A stretch of 10,501 bases of DNA from Candidatus Daviesbacteria bacterium (GCA_016186985.1 JACPKO010000102.1:1-10501), one strand, 5' to 3'. Counted from the first letter of the stretch, positions 1 to 5,474 are shown. Notes: generated by a model from the sequence alone, not told the origin. Numbers and translations are program-made.

Positions 1-2
1 AT

Positions 3-71
3 GGGCTTGTTGGACCACTAGTTGAGCATGTTAGAGGTGTTAATGCAACAAGGAGTGGCTTAGCTGTTTAA
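3..71 (+). CDS. possible 3' end of an upstream gene (partial)
   Basis: The third forward frame is open from the window edge to a TAA at 69-71 and reads as a protein-like tail of 22 residues ending in TRSGLAV. The other two forward frames stop at 19-21 and 23-25. The stop lies only 7 nt before the start of the SAM riboswitch, so if it is a gene the riboswitch would be intercistronic or begin directly after it. I do not recognise the tail, and an open stretch of this length occurs often by chance, so the call is weak. Confidence 0.35.
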   Translation, partial: GLVGPLVEHVRGVNATRSGLAV

Positions 72-78
72 AAGTTAA

Positions 79-192
79 TAAATCAAGAGTAGTGGGGAAG
101 GATTTGGCCTGATGATCCACCGGCAACCCTTCGACTTCGCTCAGGGCGGAGCCGACAAGGTGCCAAAACCAAGCCCGAGAGGGAATGATTTG
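79..192 (+). promoter_or_regulatory. SAM-I (S-box) riboswitch aptamer
   Basis: The conserved S-box landmarks occur in order: AGAG after P1 (86-89), a GGGGA/TGATGA kink-turn, CGGCAACC (121-128), GGTGCCAAA (159-167) and a closing P1 strand. Pairings traced by eye: P1 79-85 with 186-192 (one G-U); P2a GTGG 92-95 with CCAC 117-120; P2b AGG 99-101 with CCT 108-110; P3 ACC 126-128 with GGT 159-161; P4 CCC 174-176 with GGG 181-183, capped by GAGA. The P2 loop TTTGG (103-107) is complementary to CCAAA (163-167), which is the SAM-I pseudoknot and differs in sequence from the familiar Bacillus version while keeping the pairing. The P3 loop is longer than usual because it carries a palindrome (127-146). 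The downstream gene belongs to a SAM-using family, which fits the ligand. No clear promoter is visible upstream. Confidence 0.9.
127..146. repeat. REP-like palindrome inside riboswitch P3
   Basis: CCCT at 127-130 pairs with AGGG at 143-146 around a TCGACTTCGCTC interior. The sequence resembles the short dispersed CCCTTCGAC...GCTCAGGG palindromes seen in many bacterial genomes. It extends the P3 arm of the aptamer outward, away from the conserved GCAACC and GGTGCC core, so the ligand pocket should be preserved. That it is a mobile or dispersed repeat is inferred from resemblance; a second copy is not present in this window. Confidence 0.55.
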
Positions 193-218
193 ATCCGGTT
201 AGTCCGTGTAATTTTCAT

Positions 219-244
219 AACCTCTCAGAAATGGGAGGTTTTTT
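219..244 (+). terminator. intrinsic terminator of the SAM riboswitch
   Basis: A nine-base-pair stem (219-227 with 232-240, one G-U) closes a GAAA tetraloop and runs into six T residues (239-244). It lies 27 nt after the aptamer P1 and just before the Shine-Dalgarno, the usual place for an expression-platform terminator. A competing structure exists: GAGAGG (177-182, P4 loop and 3' strand) is perfectly complementary to CCTCTC (221-226, terminator 5' arm), and ATGA (185-188, including P1 3' bases) to TCAT (215-218). A folded aptamer would therefore free the terminator, predicting that SAM turns the gene off. Confidence 0.85.
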
Positions 245-264
245 AATGAAAGGAGGTGTTTTAA

Positions 265-1086
265 ATGTCAAATAAAGAAGGTGGTTATGATGTTTGTGTC
301 ATAGCTGATTATGGAGTGGGAGATCCTGCCTTTATTGAAGTGAATGCTCAATTAAGAGCTCGCGGAAAAGATTTATTTAGATCAATTGATAACATTGCAG
401 TTTCATCGTTTAGTACCTTAGCAACTGGTTTTTGGATTAGACAGATTGGGGTTGAGAATGGGTATGAGAATTTAGCAATATTTTCCAATACTGCTCCTCG
501 CGGAACAAAGGAAGCTATAAATTGGGAAGGAGACGAGAGACAACGTTTATTATATGGAAGGCTTAAAAATGGAGTACCAGTTTTTGCAATATCCTCTGGC
601 TATAATTGGTCATTTATTAGAGATGAATTAGAAGTGTTTCATGATATTGAGATCCCGAATTCTGGTTCGCAGTTTAGGTCAAGAGACTTGTACCCTGAGG
701 CAGCAAAGCTAATATTATCAGGTGATACCTCAATTCTGGGGTCAGAGTTGGATACAGATAGCATTCCAGCTGTACCTATAAATAGGATTGCTTTTATTGA
801 TCGTTATGGAAACATAAAAACCACAACCAGGAGATCTCAATTTTCGAGTAACTTAGTTAATGAAAGGCTTTTACTTGTAGGTATTGGAGAGGCTAATCAG
901 ATTGTAGAAAATCACTTGAGTGGAGCAAGGTCTGCTAATGGACGGGTTGGATTATTACCTGGTTCTTCTGGAAGAAAAGAAGATCCATATTTGGAATTAA
1001 TTAAAAGAGGTGGTTCAGCGGCTGAGGTTTTTGGGAGACCATTGGTATCTGATACCACAGTAGAGATTAGTTTTTCCGCTGCCTAG
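265..1086 (+). CDS. divergent SAM hydroxide adenosyltransferase (DUF62) family protein
   Basis: 273 aa; ATG 8 nt after the core of a near-perfect Shine-Dalgarno (AAAGGAGGTG, 249-258). Family landmarks in order: ADYGVGDP near residues 14-21 (the SDFG..D strand and nucleotide-binding Asp), ISSGYNWSF near 109-117 (PDNGLLSF), SRDLYPEAA near 139-147 (GRDIFAPVAA), FIDRYGNI near 177-184 (IDRFGNLITN), and PGSSG near 232-236 (the C-terminal NSxG loop). The family cleaves SAM to adenosine plus methionine, or in SalL/fluorinase relatives uses halide as nucleophile. Here the DITH motif reads IDNIAVSS (41-48) and the VDPGVG..R motif reads SNTAPRGTK (74-82), so the Asp-Arg-His residues of SAM hydrolases are not evident and the reaction cannot be assigned. 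No signal peptide; cytoplasmic. Controlled by the SAM-I riboswitch upstream. Confidence 0.75.
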   Translation: MSNKEGGYDVCVIADYGVGDPAFIEVNAQLRARGKDLFRSIDNIAVSSFSTLATGFWIRQIGVENGYENLAIFSNTAPRGTKEAINWEGDERQRLLYGRLKNGVPVFAISSGYNWSFIRDELEVFHDIEIPNSGSQFRSRDLYPEAAKLILSGDTSILGSELDTDSIPAVPINRIAFIDRYGNIKTTTRRSQFSSNLVNERLLLVGIGEANQIVENHLSGARSANGRVGLLPGSSGRKEDPYLELIKRGGSAAEVFGRPLVSDTTVEISFSAA

Positions 1087-1122
1087 GTTAATTTAAAAAA
1101 AAGGAGGTGGAAAATAAAAGAA

Positions 1123-1188
1123 ATGTTTGAATTGACAAATCCGTATCCTCAAAAAAAAGTGTGGACCACACTCTATCCACACTTTTAA
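1123..1188 (+). CDS. possible 21-residue ORF after a strong Shine-Dalgarno
   Basis: A strong Shine-Dalgarno, AAGGAGGTGG, lies at 1101-1110, 15 nt after the DUF62 stop codon, yet no normal gene follows. The first ATG (1123) opens a 21-codon frame ending at TAA 1186-1188; its 3' half runs into the AAAGTGTGG repeat cluster. The spacing from GGAGG to ATG is 15 nt, longer than optimal. It may be a small peptide, or the stump of a second gene of the SAM operon that was overwritten by the repeats. I do not recognise the peptide. Confidence 0.25.
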   Translation: MFELTNPYPQKKVWTTLYPHF

Positions 1189-1280
1189 AGTGTGGGTAAT
1201 TGAGGCTAAAGTGTGGGTTGAAAAAAGACTAAAATCACCAAAATAGCAAAAGTGTGGACTCCACACTTTTGCGGTGTGGG
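1155..1280. repeat. cluster of AAAGTGTGG elements, both orientations
   Basis: The 9-mer AAAGTGTGG occurs on the plus strand at 1156-1164, 1187-1195, 1208-1216 and 1249-1257, and inverted (CCACACTTT) at 1177-1185 and 1261-1269; a partial GGTGTGGG follows at 1273-1280. Adjacent copies form inverted repeats, for example 1155-1164 with 1177-1186. Centres are at about 1160, 1181, 1191, 1212, 1253 and 1265, close to whole helical turns apart. This fills most of the 279-bp gap between the DUF62 gene and the toxin gene. The pattern suggests an array of protein-binding sites. Two copies come near a DnaA box (CTATCCACA at 1173-1181; TTACCCACA, reverse of 1191-1199), each one base off TTATCCACA. Confidence 0.7.
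1246..1272. repeat. perfect 13-bp inverted repeat with one-base centre
   Basis: Arms GCAAAAGTGTGGA (1246-1258) and TCCACACTTTTGC (1260-1272) are exact reverse complements around C1259. It contains two of the AAAGTGTGG elements face to face. There is no T-run directly after it on the plus strand (the run of five T begins at 1286), so a simple intrinsic terminator is not convincing; a dimer-binding operator or a hairpin is equally possible. Confidence 0.75.
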
Positions 1281-1365
1281 GGGTGTTTTTCTTCATCTTT
1301 GCAATGTGAACTTTTGGTATAACTTGCTAACTTATTCTAAGTGGTTGAGAATGTTTAAAAACAAG

Positions 1366-1797
1366 TTATATCTGAGTCATTACCTCCTCCGGTTTTAATA
1401 TTTCAACCTCTTTAAATTTTTTAAAGTCCTTGTCTAAAGTGATAATACTGTCTATTTTGTTTTCTAAGCAAACAACATAATGGAGTAAATCCCTGCTGCC
1501 TGAGGTTTGATAAATTTCAGCCTGGTCCAGATAGAGCAGGACAGTTGATTCGGTTATTGGATAAAACCTGTTTACCAGTTTTAGGATATTTCTGGCAATT
1601 GCCACGCCAGCCAATGGTTGTTTAATATTTTTAGAATAGTGGATGATTTCCTGGATGGTTTCTACTGAGGTTGAGATTAAAATTTTATGGGTTTTACAAT
1701 GCCTGATTATATCAATACAATCTTTATAAAAAGGGGATTTCGGTTTGGAAAGATAAATAAATATGTTGGTATCAATATAAATATTTTTTGTCGTCAT
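1366..1797 (-). CDS. PIN-domain toxin (VapC-like)
   Basis: 143 aa, the usual size of a VapC-type PIN ribonuclease. The N-terminus YIDTNIFIYL places the first metal-binding Asp at residue 9; E46 or E50 in ETIQEI, D103 in SRDLLHYVV and D122/D124 in TLDKDF supply the other acidic residues of a PIN site, so it looks intact. Such toxins cleave RNA in the cytoplasm and are held inactive by the cognate antitoxin. The start codon lies inside the antitoxin gene with a 26-nt overlap, so translation is probably coupled; no good Shine-Dalgarno is seen. The target RNA cannot be told from sequence. Confidence 0.85.
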   Translation of the reverse strand: MTTKNIYIDTNIFIYLSKPKSPFYKDCIDIIRHCKTHKILISTSVETIQEIIHYSKNIKQPLAGVAIARNILKLVNRFYPITESTVLLYLDQAEIYQTSGSRDLLHYVVCLENKIDSIITLDKDFKKFKEVEILKPEEVMTQI

Positions 1798-2041
1798 ATT
1801 TTGTCAGAATGATTTCTCGGATTTCTTTAGGAGAAAGGGCTTTGATATTTATTTTAGCCATTTCTTGCAAGACTGCTTCAGTATCATCTTCCAACCTTTC
1901 GTCTTCAAAAAGAGAAACTTTGAATTTTTGGTCTGTATCTTTATTGACTATAACCACTTCCTCTCCCTGCGCCACCATCCTGAATATTTTAAAAAGATTC
2001 ACCCGGGCTTCTGAAGCATTAAATATTTTAAAATTAATCAT
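1772..2041 (-). CDS. Phd/YefM-family antitoxin
   Basis: 89 aa. The first 45 residues match the Phd/YefM fold: FNASEARVNLFKIF, then the turn QGEEVVIVNKD, as in typical SEARANL...GEEVVITR antitoxins. The acidic, helical C-terminal half is the expected toxin-binding tail. It is the first gene of a two-gene minus-strand operon and overlaps the PIN toxin by 26 nt. A 19-bp palindrome at 2041-2059 touches its start codon and a TTGACA-18-TACAAT promoter lies over it, so autorepression by the antitoxin or the complex is likely. The -10 ends 8 nt before the ATG, which leaves almost no 5' leader. Confidence 0.8.
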   Translation of the reverse strand: MINFKIFNASEARVNLFKIFRMVAQGEEVVIVNKDTDQKFKVSLFEDERLEDDTEAVLQEMAKINIKALSPKEIREIILTKYDDKKYLY

Positions 2042-2059
2042 ATGTACAAATTGTACATA
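2041..2059. promoter_or_regulatory. palindromic operator of the Phd-PIN operon
   Basis: TATGTACAA (2041-2049) and TTGTACATA (2051-2059) are perfect inverted arms around A2050. The site covers the -10 hexamer and the first base of the antitoxin start codon on the minus strand. Operators in this position are typical of self-repressed toxin-antitoxin operons; binding by this antitoxin is inferred. Confidence 0.75.
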
Positions 2060-2079
2060 GATAATAGTTTAGTTGTCAA
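2050..2079 (-). promoter_or_regulatory. sigma70-type promoter of the Phd-PIN operon
   Basis: Read on the minus strand, a perfect -35 TTGACA (2079-2074) is followed after 18 nt by TACAAT (2055-2050), one base off the -10 consensus. The expected transcription start is 0-3 nt from the ATG at 2041, so the mRNA should be leaderless. The -35 lies only 8 nt beyond the stop codon of the VanW gene, so VanW transcripts may also read into the operon; no terminator is visible between them. Confidence 0.7.
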
Positions 2080-2087
2080 GTTATCAA

Positions 2088-3977
2088 TTATCCCTCTTTT
2101 GTTCCCACTAAATATACTGCCTGCCAGGGGCGGAAGTTAGATTTAAAAGTTTCGTTAATATAAGTCACTCCGCCGCGGGTCACAGTCCTTGAAAAAGCTA
2201 CATTCGCACCTTTGGCTGCCCAGTCAACTTGTTTAACAGTTCCCTTTGGTAAACTGGGATCCTCCTGGCGGATTTCAGGAGGCGCTGGAGTTATATTCGT
2301 GACAACCGGCTTAGTCATTGAAACAGTCCTCCCGTCAGATGTGCCGTAAAGGTCTACTGTTAAAGTATTTCCGGTGACATAAGATTGGATCAGGATGTGG
2401 GCTGGTGTGTCATTTTTAAATTTAAAATCAACAGATGGACCAAAGATTGTAGCATCAAGACCCGGCGGAAATCCCTGTTCGTAATAGCCGACCCGGTAAG
2501 CGTGTGCAGTTCTGGCAGTGATAGGCAGCCCTGAATTTAACGCTGCTCTGAATACTGTTGTTGAGACCTGGCAAACACCGCCGCCATCATCCAAAACCGT
2601 TCTACCGGATTTAATAACATAAGCCTGTTTAAACCCGGTTGCGGCTGAAATATCACCGACAGTATTAAGAAATGAAAATTCTTCGTTAGGTGCAATTAAT
2701 ACTCCGTTTATCCGGGAGGCAGCGAGGCCAATATTAAATTTGCGGTTTTCGATAGAACCGGTAAAATGAGAAACTCCCCGTCCAATTAATTCCTTAATTC
2801 CAAGTTCGTTAGTCAACTTATTTTTTGGAGTTACAATTGTTACAGGCAGTTTAATTGAATTCTGGTTTTCGTTAACAAGCGCTGCGTTGATTAAAGATGC
2901 AGCCTCTTCAGCCTGAAGCATTCTTCCGTCAAGAGGCGGGCGGAACTCGGTAATTTTTGGTTTTTCCGGGCTGGAACTTGGGTCAACCCCGGTAACACGC
3001 CCCTCCTTCGGAGGCGAACCGGGGTCAACGGAAAATAACGGTTCCTGGACTTTTCGGTCAATTTTTGCAGCGATTGTTTTAAGATATGCATTAAGTTTTT
3101 CCGGATTCAATGTTAGTTTGGAGTCGGATACTTCTCTGCCGTTTATGCTGTAAGAGGCAATGTTAAATTTTTTTCCGTTGACAGTGGTCATAATAAGGGA
3201 GTCTTTTGAATTCTCAAGGTCAATCAGCGAGAGGATAGTTTCAAGATCCAAGTTAAAACTATGGTCTTCAAAAACTAATTTAATAGGTGATATTTTAATT
3301 TCATCAAGCCTTTTTTTAATAGATGTGGCTTCCTGAAAATTTAAGCCTGGCTCCTGAATTTTAAGCGAAAGATTCGGATTTAAAAAGCCTTTTCCATTAA
3401 AATAATCACCTATCGTTGCATAAATTTTCTCTTCATCTAAAATAAGTCCGTTTTGGCTGGGTGTAACGGTAATTTCACCTTCATAAATTTTTAAACTGGA
3501 GTCAACTGCGTTTTGGTTAACTGATTGAGCAATATTTTCAACCTGGTTCTTGATTGGTAAAGAAGGGGAAATTTTGACGCTAACCTCAGACGAAGGGAAA
3601 TACGCCTTAGTCCTGCCCAGATTAAAAGCTTCGGAAACAGCCTGGGCTGCGGCTGGAGCTGTTTCCTGTTTTTTAAGTTCTATAATGAATTTCTGTTTAG
3701 CTAAGATGGATGGTCCGCCAGCTGGCGGATTTAGCTCATACTCCAGGATTTGAGCCCCTCTTTCGGATAAAACCGCAGCCACTTTTTGAAGTGCCTGCTC
3801 CCGGGTTAAAAGACTAACGTCAACTCCGGCCACTTTAATACTTGGATAAATCCTTTGGGTTAAAAACAGCCACCCGGCAAGAAAAAGGATTAAAATTACA
3901 GGGAGCGCGCCCAGGGCTAACAATCCGAGCACAAATCTTTTTTTTATTTTTATCTGAGGTTTTTTCTTGGCTGTCAT
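2088..3977 (-). CDS. VanW-family cell-surface protein with peptidoglycan-binding repeats
   Basis: 629 aa. A basic N-terminus (MTAKKKPQIKIKKR) precedes one membrane helix at about residues 15-40, so the bulk should lie outside the membrane. IYPSIKVAGVDVSLLTREQA (about 43-62) opens the first putative peptidoglycan-binding_4 type region, and a second such region fills about 220-400. The VanW domain proper spans about 405-520, with FNIGLAASRINGVLIAPNEEFSF and the GGGVCQVSTT motif (Cys near 469). A conserved tail (VDWAAKGANVAFSRTVTRGG) ends the protein. VanW proteins occur in vancomycin-resistance loci but are common elsewhere and their biochemical role is unknown; a role at the cell wall is inferred. 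Two palindromic DNA elements add in-frame residues near 83-88 and 317-331. Divergent from the solute-binding protein gene. Confidence 0.9.
   Translation of the reverse strand: MTAKKKPQIKIKKRFVLGLLALGALPVILILFLAGWLFLTQRIYPSIKVAGVDVSLLTREQALQKVAAVLSERGAQILEYELNPPAGGPSILAKQKFIIELKKQETAPAAAQAVSEAFNLGRTKAYFPSSEVSVKISPSLPIKNQVENIAQSVNQNAVDSSLKIYEGEITVTPSQNGLILDEEKIYATIGDYFNGKGFLNPNLSLKIQEPGLNFQEATSIKKRLDEIKISPIKLVFEDHSFNLDLETILSLIDLENSKDSLIMTTVNGKKFNIASYSINGREVSDSKLTLNPEKLNAYLKTIAAKIDRKVQEPLFSVDPGSPPKEGRVTGVDPSSSPEKPKITEFRPPLDGRMLQAEEAASLINAALVNENQNSIKLPVTIVTPKNKLTNELGIKELIGRGVSHFTGSIENRKFNIGLAASRINGVLIAPNEEFSFLNTVGDISAATGFKQAYVIKSGRTVLDDGGGVCQVSTTVFRAALNSGLPITARTAHAYRVGYYEQGFPPGLDATIFGPSVDFKFKNDTPAHILIQSYVTGNTLTVDLYGTSDGRTVSMTKPVVTNITPAPPEIRQEDPSLPKGTVKQVDWAAKGANVAFSRTVTRGGVTYINETFKSNFRPWQAVYLVGTKEG
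2980..3029. repeat. nested palindromic element inside the VanW gene
   Basis: ACCCCGGT (2986-2993) pairs exactly with ACCGGGGT (3018-3025), and a second hairpin lies inside, CCTCC (3002-3006) with GGAGG (3010-3014) around TTC. GGGTCAAC also appears as a direct repeat at 2980-2987 and 3022-3029. It encodes a Pro/Gly-rich linker (VDPGSPPKEGRVTGVDP) in VanW, in frame and GC-richer than its surroundings, as expected for an inserted small repeat. Confidence 0.6.
3714..3729. repeat. 16-bp perfect palindrome inside the VanW gene
   Basis: TCCGCCAG|CTGGCGGA is self-complementary over 16 bp and stands out as GC-rich in an AT-rich gene. It encodes NPPAGGPS at about residues 81-88, a short proline-glycine insert within the first extracellular domain. 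It resembles the small dispersed palindromes common in CPR genomes; copy number outside this window is unknown. Confidence 0.6.
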
Positions 3978-3984
3978 GAAGGAT

Positions 3985-4013
3985 ATTTTACTTCATTGAA
4001 AGTTAATAGTTAA
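3985..4013 (-). promoter_or_regulatory. probable promoter of the VanW gene
   Basis: On the minus strand TTAACT (4013-4008) and TAAAAT (3990-3985) are separated by 17 nt. The -10 ends 7 nt before the ATG at 3977, which predicts a leaderless mRNA; no Shine-Dalgarno precedes the start. The -35 is weak (four of six). Confidence 0.45.
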
Positions 4014-4037
4014 CAGGAAATAGTTGTAACTAATAAC

Positions 4038-4046
4038 TGATATAAT
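4038..4046 (+). promoter_or_regulatory. extended -10 promoter of the solute-binding protein gene
   Basis: TGATATAAT is a perfect extended -10 (TG, one base, TATAAT at 4041-4046). The hexamer ends 9 nt before the ATG at 4056, so transcription should begin within about three bases of the start codon. There is no recognisable -35 at 17 nt, as is common with extended -10 sites, and no Shine-Dalgarno. Confidence 0.65.
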
Positions 4047-4055
4047 CTCTAGGGT

Positions 4056-5456
4056 ATGATGAAATATCTTATCATTGGTGTTTTGGTTTTCGCAGTAATT
4101 GCCGGATTTTTATTCTGGAAATTCGGGCCATCATTTAGCAAAAAGCCGGAGGAGAAAATTCCGGTTGTGATAAATGTCTGGGGACTTTGGGAAGATGAAA
4201 GTTTAATGAAACCGGCCCTTGATGAGTACAAAAAAATCAAACCTGAGGTAAGCGTAAATTACAAATTTCAATCCTCCCAAAACTATCGGACTAGGACTCA
4301 AACTAAAATAAATGCAATGGAGGGCCCGGATATATATATGATAAATAATGCCTGGACCCTGATGTTTTTAAAGTCAGGCTCAATCACTCCTGCGCCAAAA
4401 GAAGTCTTTACGCCCCAGGAATTTAGCCAAACTTTTTATCAGGTAGTCAGGGATGACTTCACAAATTATCTGGAGATTAAAACAGCGGTTGATAGCGCTT
4501 CCAATATTGCCGATAAAAATAAAGCTCTGCAGGATGAATTTAATGCCAGGGGAAAAATTTATGCCATACCTCGGGGAATAGACGGTTTGGCGCTTTTCGT
4601 AAATACAGATATTTTAAGCGCCGCAGGAATTGCTGTTCCGAAAACATGGAACGAATTCCGGGACGCTGCTTTTAAACTGACTGTTTCTGATCAATCAAAC
4701 ATTATTAAAACAGCCGGCGCTTCTATAGGGCTAACCGGAAATGTAGACCACTGGTCAGATATTTTAGGGCTTTTATTTTTGCAGCAGCCCGGTGCAAAAA
4801 TTGATACGCCCGGAGACGGAAGCGGAGCGGACGTTTTAAGGTTTTACATAGATTTTGCCAAAGTTTCAGACAAAAGGGTTTGGGATAACACATTTGAACC
4901 TTCGACCCAGGCATTTGCAGCTGGGAAAGTAGCTTTTTATTTTGCTCCTTCCTGGAGGGCGCATGAGCTCCGCCAGATCAATCCTCAGCTCAACTTCCGG
5001 ATTGCGCCTGTGCCTCAGCTTGCAGGAAAAAACGTTGCGTGGGCTAACTATTGGGGGTATACGGTTTCCTCAAAATCCAAATTCCCTAAAGAGTCCTGGG
5101 AGTTTTTGAAATTTTTAACTTCAGCAGAGGCAGAGAAGATTTTATATCAAAAGGCTTCTGAAACCAGGCTTTTTGGTTTACCTTACTCACGGGTTGATTT
5201 GCAGAAAGAACTGCTTAATGATCCTTTAGCAGGCGCGTTTGTTGCCCAGGGGCCATATTATAAATCCTGGTATTTAAATTCCGACACCCACGACCAGGGA
5301 TTAAATGATGAGATGGTAAAATATTACGAAGATGCAGTTAATGCAGCCGCAAATAACCAGGACCCTGTTTCGTCTCTGCAAACTACATCCAAGGGAATAG
5401 AGCAGGTGCTGGATAAATATATCAGGCCAAATCCTATTGCATCTCCCTCGAAGTAG
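4056..5456 (+). CDS. ABC-type sugar substrate-binding protein, membrane-anchored
   Basis: 466 aa. Residues 3-22 form a single hydrophobic helix; there is no lipobox cysteine, so the protein is probably anchored by an uncleaved helix and faces outward. The rest reads as a family 1 extracellular solute-binding protein (UgpB/MalE-like): VINVWGLWEDESLMKPALDEYKK near 38-60, GPDIYMINNAW near 89-99, IYAIPRGIDGLALFVNTDIL near 167-186, the TWNEFRDAA segment and the late WANYWGYTVSSKSK...SWEFLKFLTS stretch. Usual partners, two permeases and an ATPase, are not in this window. Two tandem ATGs (4056, 4059) are possible; the first fits the promoter. Sugar specificity cannot be assigned. Confidence 0.85.
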   Translation: MMKYLIIGVLVFAVIAGFLFWKFGPSFSKKPEEKIPVVINVWGLWEDESLMKPALDEYKKIKPEVSVNYKFQSSQNYRTRTQTKINAMEGPDIYMINNAWTLMFLKSGSITPAPKEVFTPQEFSQTFYQVVRDDFTNYLEIKTAVDSASNIADKNKALQDEFNARGKIYAIPRGIDGLALFVNTDILSAAGIAVPKTWNEFRDAAFKLTVSDQSNIIKTAGASIGLTGNVDHWSDILGLLFLQQPGAKIDTPGDGSGADVLRFYIDFAKVSDKRVWDNTFEPSTQAFAAGKVAFYFAPSWRAHELRQINPQLNFRIAPVPQLAGKNVAWANYWGYTVSSKSKFPKESWEFLKFLTSAEAEKILYQKASETRLFGLPYSRVDLQKELLNDPLAGAFVAQGPYYKSWYLNSDTHDQGLNDEMVKYYEDAVNAAANNQDPVSSLQTTSKGIEQVLDKYIRPNPIASPSK

Positions 5457-5465
5457 TTTTAGAAT
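5437..5465 (+). promoter_or_regulatory. possible promoter of the glutamine amidotransferase gene
   Basis: TTGCAT (5437-5442) and TAGAAT (5460-5465) are 17 nt apart; the -10 is one base off consensus. It ends 9 nt before the ATG at 5475. The -35 lies within the end of the solute-binding protein gene, so the downstream gene may be transcribed on its own, as a nearly leaderless mRNA, or by read-through. Confidence 0.45.
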
Positions 5466-5474
5466 TTGATCAAT

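Noticed and set aside
1155..1280. CRISPR array
   Set aside because: The repeated unit is 9 bp in mixed orientation with spacers of 1-30 bp, and no cas gene is nearby.
1093..1296. 67-codon minus-strand frame across the repeat cluster
   Set aside because: It translates the AAAGTGTGG repeats into low-complexity His/Phe/Pro sequence, has no start signal and matches no family.
1299..1323. TTGCAA and TGG-TATAAC as a plus-strand promoter
   Set aside because: Spacing is only 13 nt and nothing on the plus strand downstream looks like a gene; it would point into the toxin gene's 3' end.
1788..2060. 90-codon plus-strand frame opposite the antitoxin gene
   Set aside because: It mirrors the antitoxin gene on the other strand; the antitoxin has family motifs, a promoter and an operator, this frame has none.
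2042..4055. Vancomycin resistance locus suggested by the VanW name
   Set aside because: No vanR, vanS, vanH, vanA or vanX-like gene is present; VanW-domain proteins are common outside resistance clusters.
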